Source of the DNA: Aequorivita marisscotiae
GTDB taxonomy: Bacteria; Bacteroidota; Bacteroidia; Flavobacteriales; Flavobacteriaceae
Reading direction: 5' to 3'
NCBI RefSeq assembly: GCF_029814825.1
Contig: NZ_CP122379.1
Span: forward strand, 3,326,501 to 3,390,500
Length of the DNA: 64,000 bases
Shown here one piece after another: positions 35,724-43,928 of this stretch (its first letter is position 1; the number at the start of each line of letters is the position of its first letter). A model generated the notes under the pieces. The model saw only the letters and a program-made list of their open reading frames with translations. It was not told where the DNA came from and did no database searches. Position numbers and translations under genes: made by a program.

Positions 35724-36491
35724 TTATTTTTTCATTGCCTCGGCACGCCCGGTATAAATTTCGGCTTTTGAAGCCTCGGTTGCCTTTGGATATTCGTCTG
35801 CTATTTTTTTGAAGTGCGCCAAAGCTTTATCATTTTGATTTAAAGCCATTGCTGCAATACCTGCCTTTAAAAGAAAGCGTGGCGTTGTAAAATCATTAGT
35901 GCGCATTTTGGCTGCTTCTTCGTAATATTTTAAGGCGTCTTCGTTTTGACCCAATTGTACAAATGCATCGCCAATAGCACCTTTTGCCAATGGAGCCAAT
36001 ATATCGTCATCGCTGCTAAATTTGTCTAATTGCGCAATGGCCTCCTGGTATTTGTTGGTGTTTAAATATGCCATTCCAGCGTAGTAATGCGCCAAATTTG
36101 CGGCATCCGTACCACCGTAGTTTTCAATAATATCTAAAAACCCATACTTGCCCTCGCCCCCTTGAAGCGAAAGATTGTAAAGCGAATCTTTAGCCGGAGC
36201 GGTTAAAGCTTGTTCCCAATAGCTCTGCGCTTGGAACATTTCGTTCATTGCCTCTGTTTCCTTTGGGCCCTTAATGTATTGATCGTATGCAAAATAACCC
36301 AACACACAAACTGCTACCACAATAATAAAAGCTAAAATGCCTTTTTGATTTTTTTCTACCCAAGCTTCGGTTTTAGATGCGCCTTCATCCAGCGTGTTAA
36401 AAACTTCTGCTGTTGTACTGTTTTCTTCTAGCTGTGCATTCTTATCAGCCTTTGTAGTTGGTTTGCCTCCGCGTTTTTTGTAGGTTGCCAT
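35724..36491 (-). CDS. Membrane-anchored tetratricopeptide-repeat protein
   Basis: The 255-residue protein has a cytoplasmic basic start, one span (about 50-68), then TPR-like helical pairs (AHYYAGMAYLNTNKYQEAIA, GDAFVQLGQNEDALKYYEEA). The layout resembles YfgM, a chaperone-linked envelope protein; that role is inference. It is adjacent to ribH, an arrangement frequent in Bacteroidota. Confidence 0.85.
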   Translation of the reverse strand: MATYKKRGGKPTTKADKNAQLEENSTTAEVFNTLDEGASKTEAWVEKNQKGILAFIIVVAVCVLGYFAYDQYIKGPKETEAMNEMFQAQSYWEQALTAPAKDSLYNLSLQGGEGKYGFLDIIENYGGTDAANLAHYYAGMAYLNTNKYQEAIAQLDKFSSDDDILAPLAKGAIGDAFVQLGQNEDALKYYEEAAKMRTNDFTTPRFLLKAGIAAMALNQNDKALAHFKKIADEYPKATEASKAEIYTGRAEAMKK

Positions 36492-36802
36492 AGTGTTACT
36501 ATAATTTATTAAGATTCCCGCCTTCGCGGGAGTGGCGCAAAAATAAAATTTTTAATGGAATTTGAAAGGATAATATTTCTTATTTTTTAATAATTTGCAA
36601 AGCGGTTGTACATCGTTGTTACGCTGCCAAAATTATAGAAATAACACCGCATTAACAGCAACAAATATTAAAAGTAACGTTCACCCAAGGCAAAATCGCG
36701 CTAAAGCTTGTATTTTTGCTGTCCTTAAATTATTTTCATAATCAATTTTTTAATAATTTTTGTCCATCGCCGTAAGTGAAAATGTCTTATGGTACTTTTT
36801 AT
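36492..36802. other. Gene-free divergent region between TPR and recF genes
   Basis: This region has no supported reading frame. It contains a GC-rich hairpin (36516-36531) next to the TPR gene and a TATTTTTG -7 box at 36711-36718 that could drive recF. The remainder is A/T-rich sequence without recognised sites. Confidence 0.6.
36516..36531. repeat. REP-like hairpin TCCCGC-CTTC-GCGGGA
   Basis: A perfect 6-bp GC-rich stem with a CTTC loop lies in the leader of the TPR-ribH transcript. The same word is a common dispersed palindrome in bacterial intergenic DNA. There is no T-run on the minus strand to make it a terminator. Confidence 0.5.
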
Positions 36803-37888
36803 ATGATTTTACAAAAACTATCCTTACTCAACTATAAAAATTTTGAATCTGAAACGTTTCAATTCGACCCAAAAATAAATTGTTTTGTGGGCAATAATGG
36901 CGTAGGAAAAACCAATGCACTCGATGCTATCTATCATCTTTCCTTCGGAAAAAGTTATTTTAACCCAATAACAACCCAAAATATTAAACACGGCGAAGAA
37001 TTTTTTGTAGTTGAAGGCTTGTATGAGAAAAAAGAAAGTCCCGAAAAAATTGTGGTAAGCGCAAAAAAAGGGCAGAAAAAGATTATAAAGCGCAACGGGA
37101 AAATTTACGATAAATTTAGCGAGCACATAGGTTTTTTACCATTGGTGATTATTTCGCCCGCAGACAGAGATTTAATTATTGAAGGTAGCGACACACGCAG
37201 AAAGTTTATTGACGGCGTAATTTCGCAGCGCGATCCGGATTACCTAAACACCTTGCTTAAGTACAACAAAGTGCTGGCCCAGCGAAATTCCTTACTAAAA
37301 TATTTTGTAGCCAACCACACGTTTAATCAGGATACAATTGATATTTACAACGAGCAACTTCATAATTTTGGCACTTTAATTTTTGGGAAGCGTATCGCGT
37401 TTTTAGAAGAATTTCTACCTATCTTTTTAAATCGATACAAATCTATAAGCAGTGGCGAGGAAAGTATAAATTTGGTGTATGAAAGTCAATTGCAGGAAAA
37501 CGATTTGCTATCCCTTTTAGAAAATAATATTTCAAAAGACCGATTTTCACAGTACACCAATTTCGGGATACACAAAGACGATCTAGTCTTTGAGATTGAC
37601 GGACATCCCATTAAAAAATTCGGCTCTCAGGGTCAACAAAAGTCGTATCTTATAGCTTTAAAGTTGGCTCAGTTCGATTTTATAAAAAATCATTCAAAAA
37701 CTAACCCGATTTTGCTATTGGATGATATTTTTGATAAATTGGACGAAACTCGGGTGGAGCACTTAATCTCCTTAGTGGACAATGAAAATTTTGGGCAGCT
37801 ATTTATTAGCGACACCCACGCAGAACGTACAGAGGAAGTAATAAAAAAAGTGCATCAAACTTATAAAATGTTTCCACTTAAAAGTTAA
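36803..37888 (+). CDS. recF: DNA replication/repair protein RecF
   Basis: RecF helps load RecA at single-strand gaps. The start is placed at ATG 36803 ([15 protein letters not shown]), giving about 361 residues, the usual size; the upstream GTG adds nine unconserved residues. Walker A is GNNGVGKTN, the signature region is [17 protein letters not shown] and Walker B is [12 protein letters not shown]. It is followed by a lipoprotein gene and DUF721, a neighbour often seen with recF. Confidence 0.96.
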   Translation: MILQKLSLLNYKNFESETFQFDPKINCFVGNNGVGKTNALDAIYHLSFGKSYFNPITTQNIKHGEEFFVVEGLYEKKESPEKIVVSAKKGQKKIIKRNGKIYDKFSEHIGFLPLVIISPADRDLIIEGSDTRRKFIDGVISQRDPDYLNTLLKYNKVLAQRNSLLKYFVANHTFNQDTIDIYNEQLHNFGTLIFGKRIAFLEEFLPIFLNRYKSISSGEESINLVYESQLQENDLLSLLENNISKDRFSQYTNFGIHKDDLVFEIDGHPIKKFGSQGQQKSYLIALKLAQFDFIKNHSKTNPILLLDDIFDKLDETRVEHLISLVDNENFGQLFISDTHAERTEEVIKKVHQTYKMFPLKS

Positions 37889-37907
37889 TTGTTAATTATA
37901 AAGCTTG

Positions 37908-37950
37908 GCGTCTTTGCGTGCTATTTTTTCTCGCAAAGTCGCAAAGACGC
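37908..37950. repeat. Inverted repeat GCGTCTTTGCG/CGCAAAGACGC
   Basis: Perfect 11-bp arms (37908-37918, 37940-37950) have a T-rich spacer. An extra TCGCAAAGT copy of the arm word lies in the spacer. It lies between recF and the lipoprotein gene and may attenuate or process the transcript. The word is a dispersed type known from many Bacteroidota genomes. Confidence 0.7.
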
Positions 37951-37976
37951 TACGGCGCAAAAAAAATGTAAAAACT

Positions 37977-38444
37977 ATGAGCTATAAATTCACATTTTTA
38001 ATAATTGCAATGTTTTTCCTTTCCTGCGAAAAACCAAATCCGGAAGCACAAAAACAGAACCTCAGCGGGTATTGGGAAATTAAATCCGTTAAAATGCCCG
38101 ATGGCGAAAAGAAAGAATTCACTATAAACACTGTGGTGGATTATATTGAAATAAATGGTAATAGCGGCACGCGCACAAAGGTATCGCCAAACTTTGACGG
38201 AAGTTTTACAACCAATGGCGATTCTGAAAACTTCACCTTAAAAATTGAAGAAGACAGTTTGCGAATGTATTACAAAACTCCTTTTGACGCATGGAAGGAA
38301 ACGGTGATTTCAGCAAAAGATAGCATGCTAACTGTTGTAAATAGAGATAATAAAATTTACACATATTCAAAATTCAAAAATTTCAATTTAGAGAGTCCAA
38401 CGATTGATTATTCACAACCGGGACCTGATAACTCAAGACTTTAA
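37977..38444 (+). CDS. Lipocalin-like lipoprotein
   Basis: The 155-residue protein starts at ATG 37977. It has a signal sequence with lipobox FFLSC (Cys17), followed by a beta-rich domain with LSGYWEIKSVKMPDGEKK, as in lipocalin-like proteins. Longer in-frame upstream sequence runs through the inverted repeat and is unlikely to be translated. It precedes the DUF721 gene by one base. Function is unknown. Confidence 0.8.
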   Translation: MSYKFTFLIIAMFFLSCEKPNPEAQKQNLSGYWEIKSVKMPDGEKKEFTINTVVDYIEINGNSGTRTKVSPNFDGSFTTNGDSENFTLKIEEDSLRMYYKTPFDAWKETVISAKDSMLTVVNRDNKIYTYSKFKNFNLESPTIDYSQPGPDNSRL

Positions 38445-38445
38445 A

Positions 38446-38742
38446 ATGGCAAAACGACACGCAGAAAACATATCAATTGGAGACGCATTAAAAGAGTTTA
38501 TAGGAGCAAATCGTTTAGACAAGGGCTTAGACAAAGTAAATGCAAAGGAAGCCTGGGATACGGTTATGGGCGTGGCTATTTCAAAATACACGACCGACAT
38601 TAAATTAGATCGGGAAACGTTGTATGTTCAACTTTCCTCTTCGGTTTTGCGGGAAGAATTGAGTTATGGGAAAGAAAAGATAATCAAATTACTCAATGAA
38701 GAATTAAGGAAGGAATTGGTTAAGAAACTGGTTTTACGGTAA
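38446..38742 (+). CDS. DUF721 (DciA-like) protein
   Basis: A 98-residue protein starting MAKRHAENISIGDALKEF. The DUF721 pattern is visible as AWDTVMGVAISKYTTDIKLDRETLYVQLSSSVL, of which the central AWDTVMG is characteristic. DciA proteins of this family load the replicative helicase in bacteria lacking DnaC, and proximity to recF supports a replication role. Helicase loading here is inference. Confidence 0.88.
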   Translation: MAKRHAENISIGDALKEFIGANRLDKGLDKVNAKEAWDTVMGVAISKYTTDIKLDRETLYVQLSSSVLREELSYGKEKIIKLLNEELRKELVKKLVLR

Positions 38743-38813
38743 AAAAAAAGACCTGTCAGGTTTTCCTCCTATGCAAAAAAGCAATGAAGTACAAGAGAAA
38801 ACCTGATAGGTCT
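38741..38813 (-). terminator. Long stem-loop terminating ndk
   Basis: Arms AGACCTGTCAGGTTTTC (38749-38765) and GAAAACCTGATAGGTCT (38797-38813) pair with one mismatch around a 31-base loop. Read on the minus strand the stem is followed by nine T residues. It also lies just after DUF721 and may work in both directions. Confidence 0.8.
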
Positions 38814-38838
38814 AAAATAAAAAAAAGTTTATAAACGC

Positions 38839-39258
38839 TTAAAACATTTCACGTCCTGCAAAATGAAAAGCACCTTCAATTGCTGCATTTTCATCGCTGT
38901 CACTGCCGTGAACAGCATTTTCACCAATAGACGCTGCGTATAATTTACGGATGGTACCTTCGGCTGCATCTGCAGGATTGGTAGCTCCAATTAATGTACG
39001 GAAATCCTCAACTGCATTTTCCTTTTCAAGAATTGCTGCAACGATTGGTCCGCGGGTCATATATTCAACCAATTCGCCATAAAATGGGCGTTCACTGTGC
39101 ACTGCGTAAAATGCTTGGGCATCTTGCGTGGTCATGTGCGTAAGTTTCATCGCTACGATTCTAAAACCGGAAGCATTAATTTTTTCAAGAATGGCGCCAA
39201 TGTGTCCTTTTTCAACGGCATCTGGCTTTAACATTGTAAATGTTCTGTCTGTTCTCAT
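38839..39258 (-). CDS. ndk: Nucleoside-diphosphate kinase
   Basis: Ndk equilibrates nucleoside tri- and diphosphates by a phospho-histidine relay. The 139-residue protein has [13 protein letters not shown] at the start and the active-site motif NAVHGSDS with His117. The length is typical. It is monocistronic, with a good promoter just upstream and a long stem-loop terminator. Confidence 0.98.
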   Translation of the reverse strand: MRTDRTFTMLKPDAVEKGHIGAILEKINASGFRIVAMKLTHMTTQDAQAFYAVHSERPFYGELVEYMTRGPIVAAILEKENAVEDFRTLIGATNPADAAEGTIRKLYAASIGENAVHGSDSDENAAIEGAFHFAGREMF

Positions 39259-39278
39259 TTTGTTTTTTAAAATTTCGG

Positions 39279-39309
39279 CAAAAGTACTATTAATAGTTTA
39301 AAGCCCAAA
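39279..39309 (-). promoter_or_regulatory. Promoter of ndk
   Basis: On the minus strand TTTG (39309-39306) and TACTTTTG (39286-39279) are 19 bases apart; the ndk ATG begins 20 bases downstream. Confidence 0.75.
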
Positions 39310-39364
39310 GTTAAAAGCTTAAAGATAACTTCACTTAAAAGTTTAATTCCCCCCAAATTCTCTC

Positions 39365-39395
39365 TTTGGAGGTAAAGGGGCTTTTCGTATCTTCG
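39365..39395 (+). promoter_or_regulatory. Promoter of DHH phosphoesterase operon
   Basis: TTTG (39365-39368) and TATCTTCG (39388-39395) are 19 bases apart. The ATG begins 6 bases after the -7 box, so the transcript would have almost no 5' leader. Confidence 0.65.
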
Positions 39396-39401
39396 CCCCC
39401 T

Positions 39402-40427
39402 ATGAAAAAAGATACCGCTCAGCTTGTTGATAAACTGCTTGCTTCACCACAAAAAATAGTAATTGTGGGACATAAAAATCCAGATGGCGATGCAGTAGGG
39501 TCGTGTTTGGGACTTTCTTTTTTTCTGAAAAGTTTAGGCCATAGCGCTACCGTTATTATGCCGAACGATTTTCCAGATTTTCTGAAATGGCTTCCGGGTT
39601 GCGAAGAAATTGTTATTTATGAAAAAGATGTTCAGAAAACCAACGATATATGTAAGGCTGCCAATTTAATTTTTACCTTAGACTTTAATAGTTTAGATAG
39701 AGTGGGCGGCGAGTTACAAGCAGTTTTGGAAAACGCATCGGCAAAATTTGTAATGATAGACCACCACCAGCAGCCCGCAGATTATGCCGTAGCAACCTAT
39801 AGCGATGTAAAAATGAGTTCCACTTCCGAAATGGTTTATCATTTTATGGATGCGTTGGGGAAGGCCGAAAATCTGTCTGATAACATTGCCATAAATCTAT
39901 ACACTGGTATAATGACAGATACCGGTTCATTCCGTTTCTCTTCCACAAGTCCAACCACACATAGAGTGGCTGCAAAATTAATTGAAGCTGGTGCAGAGAG
40001 TGCAATTATAAACCAAAATGTTTACGATACAAACAGCCCCGAACGCATGAAACTTTTGGGAGTGGCTTTAAACAATCTGGTAATTTTGCCCGAATTGCAC
40101 ACGGCATATATAACCCTTACCCAAAAAGATTTGGACGATCACCATTTTAAAAAAGGCGATACCGAAGGATTTGTAAATTATGCCTTATCTGTAAAAGGTA
40201 TAAATTTCGCGGTCATATTTATTGAAAATAAGCAGGAAAGCATTGTAAAAATTTCGTTTAGAAGCAAAGGTAAATTCTCGGTGAACGATTTTGCGCGCAA
40301 CCATTACAGCGGCGGAGGCCATATTAACGCTGCAGGCGGTAAAAGTTCGCAAGACCTTAACAAAACCATAAACGAATTTATTAGTATCTTGCCACGATAT
40401 AAAAATGAACTCACAGATGCTTCATAA
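39402..40427 (+). CDS. DHH-family phosphoesterase (NrnA-like)
   Basis: The protein of 341 residues has HKNPDGDAVGS and MIDHHQQPADY of the DHH domain and a C-terminal DHHA1 domain with HYSGGGHINAAGGKSS. Family members degrade nano-RNA, pAp or cyclic dinucleotides with Mn ions; which applies here is open. The start ATG 39402 is chosen because the longer frame crosses the promoter. It overlaps gldI by 23 bases. Confidence 0.93.
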   Translation: MKKDTAQLVDKLLASPQKIVIVGHKNPDGDAVGSCLGLSFFLKSLGHSATVIMPNDFPDFLKWLPGCEEIVIYEKDVQKTNDICKAANLIFTLDFNSLDRVGGELQAVLENASAKFVMIDHHQQPADYAVATYSDVKMSSTSEMVYHFMDALGKAENLSDNIAINLYTGIMTDTGSFRFSSTSPTTHRVAAKLIEAGAESAIINQNVYDTNSPERMKLLGVALNNLVILPELHTAYITLTQKDLDDHHFKKGDTEGFVNYALSVKGINFAVIFIENKQESIVKISFRSKGKFSVNDFARNHYSGGGHINAAGGKSSQDLNKTINEFISILPRYKNELTDAS

Positions 40428-40965
40428 GCTGTTTTATAGCACATTATTTTTTGTTTTAATAATTTCGTGTAAAAGCCCGGAAGCTCGGCGTCCAGTGCAA
40501 AGTGCATCAGGTACTTTTATTAAGGAATCTGCAGAGCGAAACAAAAAAATCTACGACGAAGAGAAAAGTTATATCGAAAAAATAATGGCTCAAGACTCTA
40601 CCACAGATTATATTTCGTCTGAAAACGGCTTCTGGTATTACTACAATAAAAAAGATACTACAAATACCGAAATGCCAGATTTAGGCGATATCGTTAAATT
40701 TTCTTACAATATTAAAGACTTTAACGGGAGCGTAATTCTTTCAGAACAAGAAAATGGCATACAACAATACAAGATAGACCAAAGTAACCAAGACCTAATT
40801 TCTGGTGTTCGTGAAGGTCTAAAACTTATGAAGGAAGGTGAAATTGTAACCTTTCTTTTTCCTTCCTATAAAGCTTTTGGCTATTATGGGATTGAAGCAA
40901 AACTCGGCACCAATATACCGGTGCAGAGCACAATTACTTTACATTCAATAGAACAATCAAACTAA
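40405..40965 (+). CDS. gldI: Gliding motility PPIase lipoprotein GldI
   Basis: A 186-residue FKBP-type lipoprotein with lipobox LIISC (Cys22). The FKBP domain (about 85-183) has GDIVKFSYNIKDFNG and a KAFGYYG loop. GldI supports T9SS-linked gliding in flavobacteria, probably by folding periplasmic parts; motility itself cannot be inferred from one gene. Its start lies inside the DHH gene's end, indicating coupling. The next gene is another isomerase lipoprotein. Confidence 0.9.
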   Translation: MNSQMLHKLFYSTLFFVLIISCKSPEARRPVQSASGTFIKESAERNKKIYDEEKSYIEKIMAQDSTTDYISSENGFWYYYNKKDTTNTEMPDLGDIVKFSYNIKDFNGSVILSEQENGIQQYKIDQSNQDLISGVREGLKLMKEGEIVTFLFPSYKAFGYYGIEAKLGTNIPVQSTITLHSIEQSN

Positions 40966-40981
40966 AATTAATTTTAAAAGG

Positions 40982-42088
40982 ATGAAAAAACTAACATTTT
41001 TATTTTTATTGCTTACCCTTGCGTTTGCCTCTTGTCAGGAAAAATATCCCGAACTTAAAGATGGCGTTTATGCCGAATTTATTACCAACAAAGGAACATT
41101 TGTTGCAAAACTTAAAAATAATACCGCCCCCCTTACGGTTTCTAACTTTGTAGCTTTGGCAGAAGGCACCAACGGTATGGTGGACTCACTTTACAAAGGA
41201 AAGCGCTTTTACGACGGCCTCACTTTTCACCGTGTTATTAAGGATTTTATGATTCAAGGTGGCGATCCAAAAGGCGATGGTTCCGGAAATCCAGGATATG
41301 CCTTCCCCGATGAGCCCAACGATTCAATTCATTTTACGGAAAAAGGATTATTGGCAATGGCCAATTCGGGCCCAGATACAAACGGTAGTCAGTTTTTTAT
41401 TACATTAAAAGAAACGCCGTGGTTAAATGGTCGCCACACTATTTTTGGTGAAATTGTTTTAGGGCAGGAAGTTGTGGACTCTATAGGAAATGTGGAAACC
41501 GAGAAACCTGGCGACAAACCTAAAGAGCCCGTAATTATTGAAACAGTGAATATTATTAATAAAGGAAATGTAAAAGTTCCTTATTTCACTGAAGAAATGG
41601 CGCGACTGGAAAAACAAAAGAAAGAAAAAGAGGAGCGCATCAATAAAGTAGCAGCGCAAAAAGCCGAAGAGCTTAATGCTCTTGAAGCAAAAGCAGATTC
41701 GCTTCCTTCGGGCGTTAAAATATATTTTAATGAAAAAGGAGAAGGCCCACAACCCAAGGAAGGAGATAAAATTTTAATGAATTATGCAGGGTTTCTTTCA
41801 GACGGCCATATGTTTGACTCAAACATTCTTGAAAACGCCGAAAAGTTTGAAATGGTAAATGAAATGCGAAAAGCTGCCGGACAGTACGTCCCAGTTCCTA
41901 CAGATTATAGCACGGAGGCAAAATTAATTCCAGGTTTCCGCGAAGGTCTTTTAAATATGAAGGTTGGCGATAAAGCAACCATTTTTATCCCTGCCCATTT
42001 AGCTTACGGTAAAAGAGGAATTCCAGGAGTAATCCCTCCAGATTCTGAATTGATTTTCGAGCTTCAAATTGTTGAGATTACAGAGTAA
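40982..42088 (+). CDS. Cyclophilin-FKBP dual-domain prolyl isomerase lipoprotein
   Basis: The 368-residue lipoprotein (lipobox FASC, Cys18) joins two unrelated prolyl isomerase domains. The first is a cyclophilin (about 28-195; GRHTIFGEIV, NGSQFFIT, GDPKGDGSGNPG). A charged helical linker (about 200-235) leads to a C-terminal FKBP (about 240-368; GDKILMNYAGFLSDG, LIPGFREGLLNMKVGDKA). It probably acts in the periplasm as a foldase with GldI, 16 bases upstream. It ends in a strong terminator. Confidence 0.93.
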   Translation: MKKLTFLFLLLTLAFASCQEKYPELKDGVYAEFITNKGTFVAKLKNNTAPLTVSNFVALAEGTNGMVDSLYKGKRFYDGLTFHRVIKDFMIQGGDPKGDGSGNPGYAFPDEPNDSIHFTEKGLLAMANSGPDTNGSQFFITLKETPWLNGRHTIFGEIVLGQEVVDSIGNVETEKPGDKPKEPVIIETVNIINKGNVKVPYFTEEMARLEKQKKEKEERINKVAAQKAEELNALEAKADSLPSGVKIYFNEKGEGPQPKEGDKILMNYAGFLSDGHMFDSNILENAEKFEMVNEMRKAAGQYVPVPTDYSTEAKLIPGFREGLLNMKVGDKATIFIPAHLAYGKRGIPGVIPPDSELIFELQIVEITE

Positions 42089-42110
42089 GTATTTAACTTC
42101 TTATAAATGA

Positions 42111-42149
42111 AAAGAGGAACCAGTTTTTAATTGGTTCCTCTTTTTTTTG
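42111..42149 (+). terminator. Terminator of the DHH-gldI-PPIase operon (copy 1)
   Basis: A 12-bp stem AAAGAGGAACCA / TGGTTCCTCTTT (42111-42122, 42132-42143) is followed by a run of T. A nearly identical hairpin recurs at 43777-43812. Confidence 0.9.
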
Positions 42150-42198
42150 TAAAAAATATCTTATTTTAAGTCCCACTAAACTATCTTTAAAGAAAAAT

Positions 42199-43350
42199 AT
42201 GAAAAAAAAATATTCTATTTGTAATTTTAATTTTGACGTTCAATGTTTATTCTCAACTTGAATGTGGCACTTCCGGTGATAGTCTTTAATGATACTACAA
42301 AAACTTCATCTCCACCAGATATTTCTACTCCTCTTTGCGTGAATATTTCATTTCATATTGTACGAAACTCAAATGGGAGTGGAGGTTTCCCATCCCAGAG
42401 TCTGGAATATATTATAGATAATCTTAATGCAGTTTATGATCCATTTAATATTTATTTAAATAACAATGGATTCAATTATATAAATAGCTCTACATATTAT
42501 AATTTGAATGATATAAATTACGATAATCTTGTTCAAACTAATAATGATCCAAATGCAATAAATTTTTATCTGGTAAATTATGCGTCTTTCAAAGGAAAAG
42601 CTGGTATTTTAAGTAACTATCTGGTAGTGGTTAATCAGTATGCGCTAGAAACAACGGCTGCACATGAATTGGGTCATTCCTTAAATCTTTTTCATACGCA
42701 TCACAGCTCAACTTGTGAAACTCTTAACGCATGTGCAGAAGCTATTAATGGTACTAACTGTACAATATGTGGTGATTATATTTGTGATACGCCCGCCGAT
42801 CCTTGTCTCTTTAATCAAGTTAATTCAAACTGTGTATATATCGGCGGCGGTGGATATAGTCCAGATACAGGAAATACTATGTCCTACTCTTTAGAACAAT
42901 GCAGACAAACAATTCATTTCAAACGTAATTTGGGAAAAAGTATCAGGACAAGGAACCATTTCACAGAATCAAAATCTTATTTCTGCACATGTAGCAGGTG
43001 GAGCCAATCCTTGGATTTTAAATGCAAAAGCAACGGTTACAAATTCATGTGGGACTTTTATAAAATATTTTACAGTAGGAGGTGGAGGTAATCCTCCTTG
43101 TCTAAATGATTTTTCATATCTAAAGGAAAGTGATGATATTTATATATTAAACCTTAATCCTTGTGAAGAAAATGAAGAAGAACCAAATCGAAATGAATTT
43201 AAAATAAAGACAATGGTTTTCGACATATACGGAAATGTAGTTCTTCAAACATTTACAAATAAAATTAATACCTCACGGTTTAAACCTGGCATTTATATAA
43301 TTAAAACTCAAATAAATAATGAAACAATTACAAAAAAAATCATCAAGTAG
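42199..43350 (+). pseudogene. Decayed T9SS-secreted M43-type metallopeptidase
   Basis: Three frames together give one protein. From ATG 42199 a signal peptide (MKKNILFVILILTFNVYSQ) is recovered if one of nine A residues (42202-42210) is removed. The catalytic body reads from about 42243 to 42925 in the next frame, with HELGHSLNLFHTHH, CGDYICDTPADP and the Met-turn NTMSYS. The last part reads in a third frame (42895-43350): an Ig-like stretch, then a type A sorting domain ending KPGIYIIKTQINNETITKKI. At least three lesions make it inactive. A deletion after the Met-turn is also likely. Confidence 0.8.
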
Positions 43351-43753
43351 ATTGAAATATTGTATCTTTCTTAATTTGCTATTATTTCTTACTTACAATA
43401 GTAGTTGTCAGAAAAATGATGATAGTGGTGTAAGGAACTCTTTAATTGGCTCTTGGCAATTAATGGAGATATATGGTAGTGATGGTTCAAATTTTCCAGA
43501 GTGGTACCCAATTGAGAATGGATATATTTATAATTTCAAGGATAATAATATAATCACTTCAAATAAATTTACATGTAATGGAGTGTGGACATTTAACTCA
43601 TCCACTAATATTAATATTACGTTTGACTGTCCGGAGGCTGGGTCAATCGGAGATTACGATGTGACCTTTGAAGGAGGTAATTTAATATTGACACCTAACC
43701 CAACTCCGTGTGATGAAGGATGTGCAGAAAAATTTAAAAAATTGACAGAATAA
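43319..43753 (+). CDS. Lipocalin-like lipoprotein in AT-rich insert
   Basis: A 144-residue lipoprotein with lipobox YNSSC (Cys30) and a short beta-rich domain beginning LIGSWQLMEIYGSDG, as in lipocalin-like families. Four Cys in the mature part (FTCNG, FDCPE, TPCDEGC) may form disulfides. Its start overlaps the pseudogene end by 32 bases in another frame. Base composition is clearly AT-rich. Function is unknown. Confidence 0.75.
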   Translation: MKQLQKKSSSRLKYCIFLNLLLFLTYNSSCQKNDDSGVRNSLIGSWQLMEIYGSDGSNFPEWYPIENGYIYNFKDNNIITSNKFTCNGVWTFNSSTNINITFDCPEAGSIGDYDVTFEGGNLILTPNPTPCDEGCAEKFKKLTE

Positions 43754-43776
43754 GGTAACCTGTGTAATCTTAAAAG

Positions 43777-43812
43777 AAAGAGGAACCAGTTTTAAATTGG
43801 CTCCTCTTTTTT
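43777..43812 (+). terminator. Terminator copy 2, flanking the insert
   Basis: AAAGAGGAACCA (43777-43788) pairs with TGGCTCCTCTTT (43798-43809) with one mismatch, followed by T residues. It differs from the hairpin at 42111 at only a few positions. Confidence 0.85.
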
Positions 43813-43898
43813 ATTGTGAATTACAAATCTCGACTTAAATGAAACCCGACTGATTATTTTAAATGCTATTATAAAATTAATCTGAATCTGTATTGGTT

Positions 43899-43918
43899 CG
43901 TGCAACGAAGTGGTCGTG
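43899..43918. repeat. Dispersed 20-bp repeat, copy 1
   Basis: CGTGCAACGAAGTGGTCGTG matches 62757-62776 at 19 of 20 positions. It lies between the insert and pepD. Confidence 0.6.
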
Positions 43919-43928
43919 ACTCTTGGTT

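Noticed and set aside
36492-36802. Replication origin next to recF
   Set aside because: recF is sometimes near oriC, but no DnaA box cluster or dnaA/dnaN gene is present here.
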